A DNA stretch of 36,524 nucleotides from Euryarchaeota archaeon UBA250. Its GTDB lineage: Archaea; Thermoplasmatota; Poseidoniia; Poseidoniales; Thalassarchaeaceae. The translations under genes and the position numbers were made by a program. The notes beneath the pieces are model-generated. The model searched no databases and was not told the origin of the DNA. It saw only the letters and a program-made list of their open reading frames with translations. Shown here one piece after another: positions 1-7,403 of the stretch; the stretch's first letter is position 1; the number at the start of each line of letters is the position of its first letter. The DNA is taken from contig DATW01000011.1 of NCBI GenBank assembly GCA_002504845.1, positions 1 through 36,524 of the forward strand. The letters run 5' to 3'.

Positions 1-555
1 ATTATAGAAATACAGAATACACCCTGAGTTATTTTTGAACCATGGTTTTCCATTAATTTCATTGTTTTGGATTGTATAAATTCCATTATATTCTGGTAAT
101 GAGTGCTCCGAAACTAGGATATTTTCACCTGAAGCAAACGTGGAGGAACGGTCGGTGTTGAGTTGCCGTTGTGTTTGAGTCGTCGCGTCGGCCGGGTGAT
201 AGACTGTTGGCGCCGGATGCTTGCCGCCTGGGGCGCCCGGGTTACCCCAGCCTTCGACATTTTCCCATACGCCTTCACGCGGGGGAACACCGGTCTTTCC
301 ACCGGTATGCGCGGCATAGAGGACCCCGGCTTTTGAGATGATCATCCACTTGTTCCACTCCGGGCGTTGATGGTTCCTTCCGCAGTCTTGGAAGGCGATG
401 AAGATCTCAGGGTTCTGAGTATGCTGGTAATGACCAGCGATAGTGCCCCAGTGTCTATTCTCATGTTTGCCTGGCATGAGCTCGTAGTTCCCGTTCACTT
501 CCGAGCTTCCGGCTCCTGAAACGGTTACGCTCGGGGGCATGTGGCTCTCGACCAT
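1..555 (-). CDS. Partial repeat protein with tandem 'NG-Y' beta-type units (runs off left edge)
   Basis: The minus strand is open from an ATG at 555 to base 1 (185 codons, no stop), with an in-frame TAA upstream, so the N-terminus is complete and the C-terminus is missing. The first unit starts near residue 8 with VTVSGAGSSEVNGNYEL, continues through WMIISKAGVLYAAHTGG and a Gly/Pro-rich stretch, and ends at HPAPTVYHP. A second unit begins near residue 148 with a VSEHSLPEYNGIYTI motif followed by INGKPWFKN and ILYFYN. The pattern (NG-x-Y, then N-G-[KR]-P-x-[YF]-K, then W-x-I and LY) resembles short repeats I recall from proteins of marine protists and algae; this is recall, not a search. No signal peptide is visible. 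It lies 45 bases downstream of the zinc-motif membrane protein on the same strand. Function unknown. Confidence 0.72.
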   Translation of the reverse strand, partial: MVESHMPPSVTVSGAGSSEVNGNYELMPGKHENRHWGTIAGHYQHTQNPEIFIAFQDCGRNHQRPEWNKWMIISKAGVLYAAHTGGKTGVPPREGVWENVEGWGNPGAPGGKHPAPTVYHPADATTQTQRQLNTDRSSTFASGENILVSEHSLPEYNGIYTIQNNEINGKPWFKNNSGCILYFYN

Positions 556-600
556 GGTAAGCGGTGTTGATTCAAATTAACCAATGATTCGGTACATTCG

Positions 601-1122
601 CTACTCTTGAGGTTCTTCCTCTATAACCCACCAAGGAAGCTGCGGCTCAGCTGAATTTTCGCCGACTACGTCTTCACCATCGGGAAGAGCATTCTCACCC
701 ATCAGACGGTCTAAGTCCTCAAGCGCCTCTTCGGACGGCTCTGTGAGTTCATTGGATCTCAGATGTTCGGGGACTACCTCATCAGAATCTTCGACGACTG
801 TGTCTTCATCTCGGCGGGAGTTGGCGTCTAGATCCTCGTCACCGGGCCCTTTGTCCTCTTTTGAAGTGAACATATACATCGGTATCAACAAAAGTAGAAT
901 CGGTGGAAAGAACCACACTGTTAAGGCGATTAACCATCCAAAAGGGCCCCCCCAGATTTCCTCTTCCTTTTTCTTCCATTCTTCCTTCGACTGAGCGACG
1001 AACTCCAGGGCCGGCTCGGGCGGGGCTAACCATGGATGGTCGTCCTTGTGTCGCAAGCAGTACCCAGAGGCTCGAAACTCGAGTGCATTGCAACCCTCAA
1101 TAGCGCAATTCCTTTCACCCAT
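601..1122 (-). CDS. Membrane protein with N-terminal CCCH zinc-like motif and acidic tail
   Basis: A 173-residue protein of unknown function. The N-terminus has a compact Cys6-x4-Cys11-x10-Cys22-x2-His25 pattern (CAIEGCNALEFRASGYCLRH) that looks like a small zinc-binding knuckle. A Lys/Glu-rich helix follows (about 45-57), then one long or two short membrane segments at about 61-85 containing WLIALTVWFFPPILLLLIP. The second half is very acidic, low-complexity and probably disordered or protein-binding. The domain order suggests a membrane-anchored adaptor with both tails on the same side if the hydrophobic part is a hairpin. An AT-rich box at about 1141-1148 is well placed as its promoter. 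It could be co-transcribed with the repeat protein downstream. Confidence 0.7.
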   Translation of the reverse strand: MGERNCAIEGCNALEFRASGYCLRHKDDHPWLAPPEPALEFVAQSKEEWKKKEEEIWGGPFGWLIALTVWFFPPILLLLIPMYMFTSKEDKGPGDEDLDANSRRDEDTVVEDSDEVVPEHLRSNELTEPSEEALEDLDRLMGENALPDGEDVVGENSAEPQLPWWVIEEEPQE

Positions 1123-1226
1123 GATTAAGTCTATTTTTACATATGAATAGCCTTTTCTCCGTCACATGTAATTGTGTGGGGGTATGATGTGCATATCAGA
1201 ATCAGTACAAGTTATTGTTTCATGTG

Positions 1227-1240
1227 AAAAATTAATTTTT
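1227..1240. promoter_or_regulatory. 14-bp perfect AT palindrome upstream of membrane protein gene
   Basis: AAAAATTAATTTTT is its own reverse complement and ends 20 bases before the ATG at 1261. It overlaps the place expected for a TATA box, so it could be a core promoter element, an operator for a dimeric repressor, or simply AT-rich promoter sequence. Confidence 0.35.
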
Positions 1241-1248
1241 GTATGATC

Positions 1249-1255
1249 GGAGGAG
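1249..1255 (+). promoter_or_regulatory. Shine-Dalgarno site GGAGGAG
   Basis: GGAGGAG lies 5-7 bases before the ATG at 1261 and therefore favours that start over the in-frame ATG at 1243, which lies before the site. Confidence 0.7.
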
Positions 1256-1260
1256 TGCCT

Positions 1261-1743
1261 ATGTCCGATGGTCCAGAGTGGGATTTCATGAATCAAAAGA
1301 ATCCTTCGAACTCATCAAATAGGTCGAGATTCACAATAGACTACGTCTTCGGAATAATTTGTCTCTTGCTATTGATCCCTACCTTAATGGTCGCCTTTGG
1401 GGAATTTATGGACATCATTGACTTTTTTGAATACGGAGGTGATATGGGCGATGTTCTGGTTTGGATATTGTATACGACAACGATATTTTCGATATTGCTG
1501 ATCTCTGGATTGTACTTTACAGATTCCATGAAGTCTGATTCTATCAGAATCGGTTCTGGATTTTTCATCATCACAATTTCAATTGTAAACCTAATTTCAA
1601 GGCTTCATGACTTTCAGGAGGAAAGAAGAAATTGGGGTTTCGATGAGTTTTGGTTGGATTTTCTCTATTGGCCAAGTACCCACGAAAGATTGGAATTAGT
1701 CTTTCTTGGAATAATAATCGGATTTTTAATACTCAGAAGATAA
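1261..1743 (+). CDS. Four-helix membrane protein, unknown function
   Basis: A 160-residue protein starting at ATG 1261, chosen because a GGAGG site precedes it. After about 25 polar residues it has four hydrophobic segments: one around FGIICLLLLIPTLMVAF, one around VWILYTTTIFSILLISGLYF, one around FFIITISIVNLI, and a C-terminal one around LVFLGIIIGFLIL that ends in two arginines. A soluble loop rich in aromatic and charged residues separates helices three and four. No enzymatic motif is visible and I do not recognise the family. It is followed after 35 bases by the DUF805 gene on the same strand, so the two may be co-transcribed. Confidence 0.7.
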   Translation: MSDGPEWDFMNQKNPSNSSNRSRFTIDYVFGIICLLLLIPTLMVAFGEFMDIIDFFEYGGDMGDVLVWILYTTTIFSILLISGLYFTDSMKSDSIRIGSGFFIITISIVNLISRLHDFQEERRNWGFDEFWLDFLYWPSTHERLELVFLGIIIGFLILRR

Positions 1744-1778
1744 TACAATGACGGGTGTAGAACAATAAGAGGTGAATA

Positions 1779-2315
1779 ATGAACATTGAGAATAATCCTG
1801 ATGGTCGACCTGCATCTTTCACTGTAAACGAGGTGTGGAGCATGAGTATTTTGGACCAGTTTACAAGTCTCCAGGGGCGCTTGAATCGACTTCGCTACCT
1901 TGGCATTTCAATAATCTGGTTCTTTTTAGTCCCCTTTTATCTTGAAGTCGCTTATTCATTATTGGTGGATCTCTCTGAGATTGATTCGCCTCTATTCGAG
2001 ATTACGTTCGGCCTCGTGATAGTACCAGCTTTTTACTCTGCATATGCGATCACTGTAAAGAGGCTGCAGGATATGAATTGGGGCACTGGTTGGACGACCT
2101 ATGCCCAGATTTATTTTGCTGCATGTGCGTCTTTGTGGCTAATCGAATATCTGATATGGACGCTAATCCCGGGCTGGTACGACATCGCCTCTCTGCTTGG
2201 TGTGTTTGCTGCATTCGGGGGCATCCCTCTATTCGTCACCATCTTTGCCCCGGGGGAGAGAGGCCCAAATCAATTCGGCCCGGACCCGTTGGGCAATGTG
2301 CCCTGGCCATCGTAA
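1779..2315 (+). CDS. DUF805 family membrane protein
   Basis: A 178-residue protein with the hallmarks of DUF805: the N-terminal GRLNRLRYLG motif (about residue 33), several membrane helices, the central VKRLQDMNWGTGW motif (about 90-102) and the C-terminal PGERGPNQFGPDP motif. DUF805 proteins are widespread small membrane proteins without an established biochemical role. The ATG at 1779 has a GAGGTG site at 1769-1774 with short spacing. An internal ATG at 1842 would remove the first 21 polar residues and also fits the usual family start, so the exact N-terminus is uncertain. The neighbours are other small membrane proteins. Confidence 0.88.
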   Translation: MNIENNPDGRPASFTVNEVWSMSILDQFTSLQGRLNRLRYLGISIIWFFLVPFYLEVAYSLLVDLSEIDSPLFEITFGLVIVPAFYSAYAITVKRLQDMNWGTGWTTYAQIYFAACASLWLIEYLIWTLIPGWYDIASLLGVFAAFGGIPLFVTIFAPGERGPNQFGPDPLGNVPWPS

Positions 2316-2365
2316 CGCAGTTGCAATCATGGGGGATGCTCATTGTTGCAACAATCGCCGTCCAT

Positions 2366-2653
2366 CTATGAATTGAAGGAAAATACCCCTTCACCAAAAG
2401 ATATCTCAGGCGTCTCTGCCATGTATGGCATCATGTTCACCATGAGCTCCTTGAATTCGGCTTGCGATGCTTCCAAGTGCTCCTTGGTCCGATAAGCAGC
2501 AAAGGCCACCAATTCAGTTTCACTTGTTCGTATTAGATTGCTACTTACCAGGCCGTCGATCTTGCCTATACTTTCTCTCAATGACTCCATCGTAGACATA
2601 GCATCATCAAACTTACCTGATTTCACTGTTCCTCTGGTTATCCTGTAATACAT
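2366..2653 (-). CDS. Dimeric alpha-beta barrel (ABM-like) protein
   Basis: A 95-residue protein beginning MYYRITRGTVKSGKFDDAM. It reads as a ferredoxin-like alpha+beta fold of the antibiotic biosynthesis monooxygenase / stress-responsive dimeric barrel class: strand, helix with the charged DDAMSTMESLRESI pattern, strand (GLVSSNLIRT), strand (ELVAFAAYRTKEHLEAS), then a final helix. Such proteins usually form dimers; many have no known substrate. ATG starts at 2686 and 2653 are both possible. I chose 2653 because a GATATTTC box at 2673-2680 lies about 26 bases upstream, as expected for a leaderless transcript, and because the domain begins here. The gene is convergent with the DUF805 gene. Confidence 0.72.
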   Translation of the reverse strand: MYYRITRGTVKSGKFDDAMSTMESLRESIGKIDGLVSSNLIRTSETELVAFAAYRTKEHLEASQAEFKELMVNMMPYMAETPEISFGEGVFSFNS

Positions 2654-2838
2654 ATTATTGCGTATGTGAATTGAAATATCAACCATTTGCAAAAATGATG
2701 TTGAAACCCACTCAAAACGTCTGCCACAGGACCCCAGACAGATAAAAATTCGATTAACCTAGGAAATCATGCCCATTCATATAATCAATATCTGATAAAA
2801 TTCTAATATTTTCTGCGGCTGATGTCAAGTGACGCAAA

Positions 2839-3141
2839 ATGGCCTTGAGGGTAAAAGAACACCAAGAAGTGCATTGGACGAAACTGCCAAGTATCGAGTT
2901 GGCCTATTTTTTCCAACTGATAATCCCTGGCCTTGGGAACGTATATCTTCGCGATTATGCCCCAGGGGCGATAATCTTCCTGGGTTGGTGGTTTGTTGTT
3001 GGGTGGGTGGAAGTCTTATGTTTTCCATATGTCTTAATTTCACTATACTCGATAGGACTCTCGTACCGCAAACTATCTGGGAAAAAATCGAAGCCGGATA
3101 CCATAATCATCAGGGGTTCTGAATCGGATTTCAACTGGTGA
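2839..3141 (+). CDS. Small membrane protein, TM2-like
   Basis: A 100-residue protein with two or three hydrophobic segments between residues 18 and 75. The core motif FFQLIIPGLGNVYLRDYAPG resembles the PGLG-x-x-Y-x-G turn of TM2-domain and related small membrane proteins, where a helix hairpin follows a short polar N-terminus. The C-terminus is polar and charged (YRKLSGKKSKPD). The function is unknown. A CTAATATTT box at 2803-2811 could be its TATA element, giving a very short leader. An overlapping reading frame starting at 2829 lacks a coherent protein pattern and was rejected. Confidence 0.68.
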   Translation: MALRVKEHQEVHWTKLPSIELAYFFQLIIPGLGNVYLRDYAPGAIIFLGWWFVVGWVEVLCFPYVLISLYSIGLSYRKLSGKKSKPDTIIIRGSESDFNW

Positions 3142-3234
3142 GGATTACTGTTGCCCATTGGCGAATCGGATTTTAATGCATATCTCTTCGACCCATTAGA
3201 CTAAACCTAAAAATGACCCGCTGGTCTTAATCTC

Positions 3235-3828
3235 GTGGAACTCCCCCTTGGTCTTGAGAACATCATTCTACCTTTGGCTATCTTGTCCTTGATGATGCTG
3301 TTAGTTGTATGGTTATTCTTCCAAGCGGCTAAACCGGAAAACCAGAGAATCCAGAATGAACGCGCCCCTACGATAATCGAATTATCATGGTTGATCCCCC
3401 TTTTAGTCATCGCAATTAGTACAGGCGGAGTGGGGATCGTCACCATATTGCCCTTACTCTTCGTGAGGATGTACCTGGTGAAACTATACCAGATTTTCAA
3501 TCCAGATTGGAGGGAGGATGGTACGTCCAAAGGGATCCCTACGCTGGAAAGAACAGCGGAGGCTCTGAAAGAAATCCCCTCGCCCGACGAAGTCGCCAAG
3601 AAGTATACAAAAAAAGCAGTGGAATACGTGTCCAACGAATATCGCGACAAGAATAGCCCCTTCCGACTCTTCATGAATGGAATCGGCACCTCGATGGCGC
3701 CCTTGGGGAGATTCCACGACCGCCATCACGACAAAGCGTGGTTCGTCATATTGGCATACCTCGTAATCCTCTCAATATGCATCCCGCTACTAATCTTGAG
3801 CATGGCTCTTCCTGAATTATTGTCTTGA
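3235..3828 (+). CDS. Membrane protein, unknown function
   Basis: A 197-residue protein from a GTG at 3235. It has an N-terminal helix around ILPLAILSLMMLLVVWLFF, a second hydrophobic region around WLIPLLVIAISTGGVGIVTILPLLF that may cross the membrane once or twice, a soluble middle of about 80 residues with a charged helical section (LERTAEALKEIPSPDEVAKK), and a C-terminal helix around FVILAYLVILSICIPLLILS. No catalytic motif is visible and I do not recognise the family. In-frame ATG codons near 3291 are possible later starts but would cut into the first helix. It is convergent with the RadB-like gene, with 25 bases between the stops. Confidence 0.68.
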   Translation: MELPLGLENIILPLAILSLMMLLVVWLFFQAAKPENQRIQNERAPTIIELSWLIPLLVIAISTGGVGIVTILPLLFVRMYLVKLYQIFNPDWREDGTSKGIPTLERTAEALKEIPSPDEVAKKYTKKAVEYVSNEYRDKNSPFRLFMNGIGTSMAPLGRFHDRHHDKAWFVILAYLVILSICIPLLILSMALPELLS

Positions 3829-3853
3829 GTGCGGAGGGCGCCAGAGGGCGACG

Positions 3854-4399
3854 TCATGATGTTGATACGACCGAGAACTCGCCATCACGCCGTTCCAGCT
3901 CAACTTCAAGATCGGGGGATTTGAGGACGCGTCTAAATCCCGTATCTTGCCTGCTTAGGAACCATGTCTCCAACCCCATCTCTTCGAGCATAGATCGTGA
4001 TCTCGCTGTAATGCCGCCCCCTCCAGATGCGTCTTGATTGCCCAAGGACGCGGCCACAACTCGTCCGTTGGTCGAATCCAGAATTCCTCGTAACCTGGAA
4101 ATCTCCGACTTTCCAGCCCTGCCGTGATTTGTGCACCATGGCCAGATTATCACCAAGTCCGCCGTTCTTAGAATCATGGAATCCGACTCGATTGCTTCAT
4201 TGGACCCAACCAATAACCTAGAAAGAAACTCCTCATTTACTGATCCGAGTACGGATTTCGCTGATGCGGCCGGAAGATCACCAATCCAGAAGACATTGGA
4301 GCCGGAAAGCAAGGATCTTTTCACCACCTGCAGGCAAAGCAACATGCCGTCATTGCCAGGCCCATGTACGAGATGCACTGACCGATGGTCGTCAATCAT
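3854..4399 (-). CDS. RadB/RecA-like protein with degenerate P-loop
   Basis: A 181-residue protein. The segment order matches the RecA/RadB core: VHLVHGPGNDG in the place of Walker A (residues about 8-18), a VFWIGD strand, a Walker B-like strand ADLVIIWPW, a GRVVAASLGNQ strand, and a C-terminal beta part with FRRVLKSPDLEVELERRDG. The GKT/GKS of a working P-loop is absent, so ATP binding in the normal way is doubtful. In the RadB family the protein assists recombination by RadA; here a structural or inhibitory paralogue is possible. The ATG at 4399 is preferred over the GTG at 4408 because a GGAG precedes it at suitable spacing. It follows purB by 25 bases. Family assignment is an inference from pattern order. 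Confidence 0.55.
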   Translation of the reverse strand: MIDDHRSVHLVHGPGNDGMLLCLQVVKRSLLSGSNVFWIGDLPAASAKSVLGSVNEEFLSRLLVGSNEAIESDSMILRTADLVIIWPWCTNHGRAGKSEISRLRGILDSTNGRVVAASLGNQDASGGGGITARSRSMLEEMGLETWFLSRQDTGFRRVLKSPDLEVELERRDGEFSVVSTS

Positions 4400-4433
4400 G
4401 ATACCCACTCCAATTCAGGGTTATTGATTTCCT

Positions 4434-5807
4434 CTATCTCGATAGGACTGATTCTGCTCTGCTGATCGTCGCATCTACTATTTCACCGCTGAGTCCGAGA
4501 TGCCCCCGGGGGTCGAACATTTCCACCAACTCGGCCTCAGATACAAGACTCATTATCTGGGTGTCAAGCTTGCAGGTTTCGAGAAGATTGCAGCCGTCAC
4601 TCAATGCCTTCATCGACGCCACCCTCAGTGCTTCGTGAGCCGCGTCCCTGTGCATCCCGACATCGACAAGTGCGAGCATGACCTTCTCAGCCATTACGAG
4701 GCCGTGTTGCGACTCGATATTAGCGAGCATCCGCTCCTGATCGACCACACATCTCGACATGACCCGATTGCACTTCCAGAGTATATCGTCCAACAGTATC
4801 ATTGAATGCGATAGTGTGAATCTCTCGGCGGATGAGTTCGCGAGATCTCTCTCGTGCCACAGCAGCGCATTCTCATATGAAGGGATGATCATCGAACGGA
4901 CAATCCTTGCCAAACCGCATGCATTTTCGGCTGTTATCGGATTCCTCTTATGTGCCATTGTTGATGATCCGACCTGATTCTTTACGTCAAACCATTCTGA
5001 AACTTCGGCTATTTCCGATCTCTGCAGATTCCTAATCTCCTGAAGCAACTTCTCAACGCTGGTGGCGGTGTTAGCCATCCATGAAACCCACTCGATGTAC
5101 CTGTCTCTTCCAACAACCTGGGTAGTCGCAACAGGTACAGACAGCCCCAAACTCTCCAGTATTAGCCTTTGAAGCTCCATTGCCCCTTCTCCCTGGGCTG
5201 CACCGGTCCCAACCGCTCCGAGGAATTTGCCAGCAGTCACCCGTCCCTCTGCTTCTAAGAGCCTCTCGTAATGACGGACGAATTCATCGATGAAGACTGC
5301 AATCTTCAGACCGAAGGTGATGGGGACTGCGGCTTGGCCGTGGGTCCTACCGAGCATGACCGTATCGCGCTCCCTCCCAGCAAGATCCGATAGAGTCCCT
5401 ATCAAAGTCGATAGAGCCTCTTTCTGCACGCTCAATGAATCCTTTATCTGAAGCGCGACTGCGGTATCGACGATATCATTCGAAGTCGCTCCGAGATGTA
5501 TGCACCACGCTGCATCGCCTGCTTGTTCGGCCATGGCCTTTGTCAGTGCCATAATGTCGTGACGGGTAACTTGCTCTATCTCGTCGACACGATCCGCTGT
5601 CACTATCTCCGGAACGGATATCCTGCCAATCTCATCATCATGCTCGGCGCTTACTCGCCCCATCTTCGCATGCGCAGAAACCAATGCTCTTTCAACAGCC
5701 AACTGACGAGAGTGACGTCCCTCTCTGGACCATATCGCTTTAGCCTCTGGACGTCCATAGCGGTAGTCTATCGGAGATACTGACACATCATGTGGGCCGA
5801 GGCCCAC
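4434..5807 (-). CDS. purB: Adenylosuccinate lyase
   Basis: A 457-residue protein of usual length for PurB, which acts twice in purine synthesis: fumarate release from SAICAR and from adenylosuccinate. The N-terminus has SPIDYRYG, the middle has LGATSNDIVDTAVALQ and MLGRTHGQAAVPITFG, and the fumarase/aspartase superfamily signature SSTMAHKRNPITAENACG carries the flexible catalytic loop serines. These motifs separate it from argininosuccinate lyase and fumarase. It sits between the Dph6-like gene (22 bases upstream) and the RadB-like gene (25 bases downstream), so a three-gene operon is likely. No sign of damage. Confidence 0.96.
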   Translation of the reverse strand: MGLGPHDVSVSPIDYRYGRPEAKAIWSREGRHSRQLAVERALVSAHAKMGRVSAEHDDEIGRISVPEIVTADRVDEIEQVTRHDIMALTKAMAEQAGDAAWCIHLGATSNDIVDTAVALQIKDSLSVQKEALSTLIGTLSDLAGRERDTVMLGRTHGQAAVPITFGLKIAVFIDEFVRHYERLLEAEGRVTAGKFLGAVGTGAAQGEGAMELQRLILESLGLSVPVATTQVVGRDRYIEWVSWMANTATSVEKLLQEIRNLQRSEIAEVSEWFDVKNQVGSSTMAHKRNPITAENACGLARIVRSMIIPSYENALLWHERDLANSSAERFTLSHSMILLDDILWKCNRVMSRCVVDQERMLANIESQHGLVMAEKVMLALVDVGMHRDAAHEALRVASMKALSDGCNLLETCKLDTQIMSLVSEAELVEMFDPRGHLGLSGEIVDATISRAESVLSR

Positions 5808-5829
5808 GCCTTGAGCCTATTGCCTTTTG

Positions 5830-6603
5830 TCAATAGGACATTGACCCACTTTTGATGTGCCATGTGCCTCGCGCGCCGTCCCATCGAGCCTCCCCATCAA
5901 TGAGTATCTTACCGCTCATATGAGGTCCACTCAGTACTAGTGTTTCGAACTCTCCGCCCTCTCCATCTGGATGAAACCTATGTTGCTCAGAAAGAGAAAT
6001 CAACTTTTCTAGGCTGTCATGATCTAAAACATGTCCTAACCACGAAGAGTCTAATCCATCTGATGAAACTGAGACCATCATAACCTCAAATCCATGAGAG
6101 ATTATGTCCGTCATGTGGCGTTGGCCATCATGGTGCCACAGTGGGGTGTGCACCGAGACCCCAAGTTCCGCGCTCAACCTCTCGATTCTGGTTTTCTGAT
6201 AGTCCGATCTAAGTGCACCAACCACTATGCCGTCCCAAGAACCTTCAACACCATTTACGAATTCTGGAGCGTTAATCCCTCTTTTCTCGAACCACTCCTC
6301 GACTACCTCTCTGCTCACTCCAGTATGAAGCCCCTGCAGTAAGTCGGAGACCTCAGTCTCAGGTTCACCCGCACTGACAACAGGTAGCCATGGACACCCC
6401 ATGGCTGAGCTTTGAAGTCCAGAAATCCAAGACGAATCGGTTTGAAACATCATTGAATCATTAGAATCAACCAGTACGGTGCAGCAGGCCGCTATTTCCC
6501 ATCCCTTCATTTGTGCCCACCACGCCGCATATGTCGAGTCTTTGCCGCCTGAATGTAGTACTATGACCCGACGAGTCTTCAATGCTCTCTCTTCGCCTGT
6601 CAC
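5830..6603 (-). CDS. Dph6-like diphthine-ammonia ligase family ATPase
   Basis: A 257-residue protein with the PP-loop SGGKDST near the N-terminus, followed by a MFQTDSSWISGLQSSAMGCPW segment and, later, GIVVGALRSDYQKTRIE, GEGGEFETLVLSGP and a C-terminal beta part. These are marks of the archaeal/eukaryotic DUF71 family, whose best-known member Dph6 amidates diphthine to diphthamide on EF-2 with ATP and ammonia. EF-2 in this window (fusA) keeps the target histidine. An ATG at 6648 would put the start only eight bases from the divergent psmA start. I prefer the GTG at 6603 because a TATA-like box lies about 25 bases upstream on this strand; TTG 6582 is also possible. Some family members may act on other substrates. 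Confidence 0.85.
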   Translation of the reverse strand: MTGEERALKTRRVIVLHSGGKDSTYAAWWAQMKGWEIAACCTVLVDSNDSMMFQTDSSWISGLQSSAMGCPWLPVVSAGEPETEVSDLLQGLHTGVSREVVEEWFEKRGINAPEFVNGVEGSWDGIVVGALRSDYQKTRIERLSAELGVSVHTPLWHHDGQRHMTDIISHGFEVMMVSVSSDGLDSSWLGHVLDHDSLEKLISLSEQHRFHPDGEGGEFETLVLSGPHMSGKILIDGEARWDGARGTWHIKSGSMSY

Positions 6604-6620
6604 GACCCTGCCGACAACCA

Positions 6621-6631
6621 AGATTGATAAG
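6621..6631. promoter_or_regulatory. Shared TATA-like element between divergent dph6-like and psmA
   Basis: The sequence AGATTGATAAG reads as TTGATAAG on the plus strand, about 28 bases before the psmA ATG, and as CTTATCAAT on the minus strand, about 25 bases before the GTG at 6603. It could serve either or both leaderless transcripts. Inferred from position only. Confidence 0.4.
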
Positions 6632-6656
6632 AGGCCTTCCGGGGTCATTGAGATTG

Positions 6657-7364
6657 ATGCAGCCTAGTGGAAGGGGATATGACCATGGAGTTTCGACATT
6701 CTCACCTGACGGACGTTTGTATCAGGTGGAGTATGCCAGGGAGTCCGTTAAGAGGGGAACAACCACTGTAGGCCTCAAGTATCGAGATGGGGTAATATTG
6801 ATTGTAGACAAGCGAATCTCTAGCAAGCTGATCATAATAGATTCCATAGAGAAGATGTACAAGATAGACGACCACATAGGCTTCACCACATCGGGATTGA
6901 TTGCTGATGCAAGACAGTTGGTTGATAGGGCACGAGTTCAGTGTCAGATGAACAGAATGACTTATGGAGATCAAATTCCCGTGACAACCCTCGTCAAGAG
7001 AATGTGCGACCACAAGCAGTCTTTCACCCAGTACGGCGGAGCTAGGCCCTATGGGACCGCTTTGCTCATCGCTGGCGTAGACTCGGAAGGTATCCACTTA
7101 TTCGAAACGGATCCATCTGGGGCCTACCAGTCATACCATGCTGGCGCCATCGGCCGAGGCCGTTCTGAAGTGATAGAGTATTTCGAAGATAATTGGAAGT
7201 CCGGGATGACTCTCAACGCCGCAGTCAAAATGGGACTTACGGCACTAAAAGCATCTCTTGACGATGATTTGAACGGAGACGCTGTGGAGATTGCATATGT
7301 GGATTCAGATGGATACACCAAACTTGACCGCGATGCTACAGCCTCCCATATCGGCAAGGTCTGA
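6657..7364 (+). CDS. psmA: Proteasome subunit alpha
   Basis: A 235-residue protein starting MQPSGRGYDHG at ATG 6657. It has the alpha-subunit signature at the N-terminus (FSPDGRLYQVEYARESVKRG), then GTTTVGLKYRDGVIL, DHIGFTTSGLIADARQL and the conserved ETDPSGAYQSYHAGAIG region. Alpha subunits form the outer rings of the 20S core, gate substrate entry through the N-terminal YDR-like segment (here YDH) and dock the PAN ATPase. The start is chosen from the family N-terminus; reading upstream to 6582 adds 25 residues unlike any alpha subunit. It opens the exosome operon, an arrangement common in Euryarchaeota, and is likely expressed from a leaderless promoter at about 6624-6631. Confidence 0.97.
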   Translation: MQPSGRGYDHGVSTFSPDGRLYQVEYARESVKRGTTTVGLKYRDGVILIVDKRISSKLIIIDSIEKMYKIDDHIGFTTSGLIADARQLVDRARVQCQMNRMTYGDQIPVTTLVKRMCDHKQSFTQYGGARPYGTALLIAGVDSEGIHLFETDPSGAYQSYHAGAIGRGRSEVIEYFEDNWKSGMTLNAAVKMGLTALKASLDDDLNGDAVEIAYVDSDGYTKLDRDATASHIGKV

Positions 7365-7403
7365 TGCCGGCAGACATATGCGCCTCCTCCCCTTTCGTCT
7401 GAC

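Noticed and set aside
114..317. Short minus-strand open frame with its own ATG inside the left-edge gene
   Set aside because: It lies in a different frame from the 185-codon open frame, has no coherent protein pattern and is arginine-rich, as expected of a shadow.
2693..2838. Gap of 146 bases checked for a tRNA or small gene
   Set aside because: AT-rich without a cloverleaf or open frame of note; probably only promoter sequence.
2829..3122. Plus-strand open frame overlapping the TM2-like gene
   Set aside because: The other frame (2839-3141) gives proper membrane helices and a PGLG motif; this one gives no plausible fold.
3207..3689. Minus-strand open frame of 160 codons opposite the membrane gene
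   Set aside because: The opposite strand reads as a clean membrane protein; this one is a mirror of it with no start signal.
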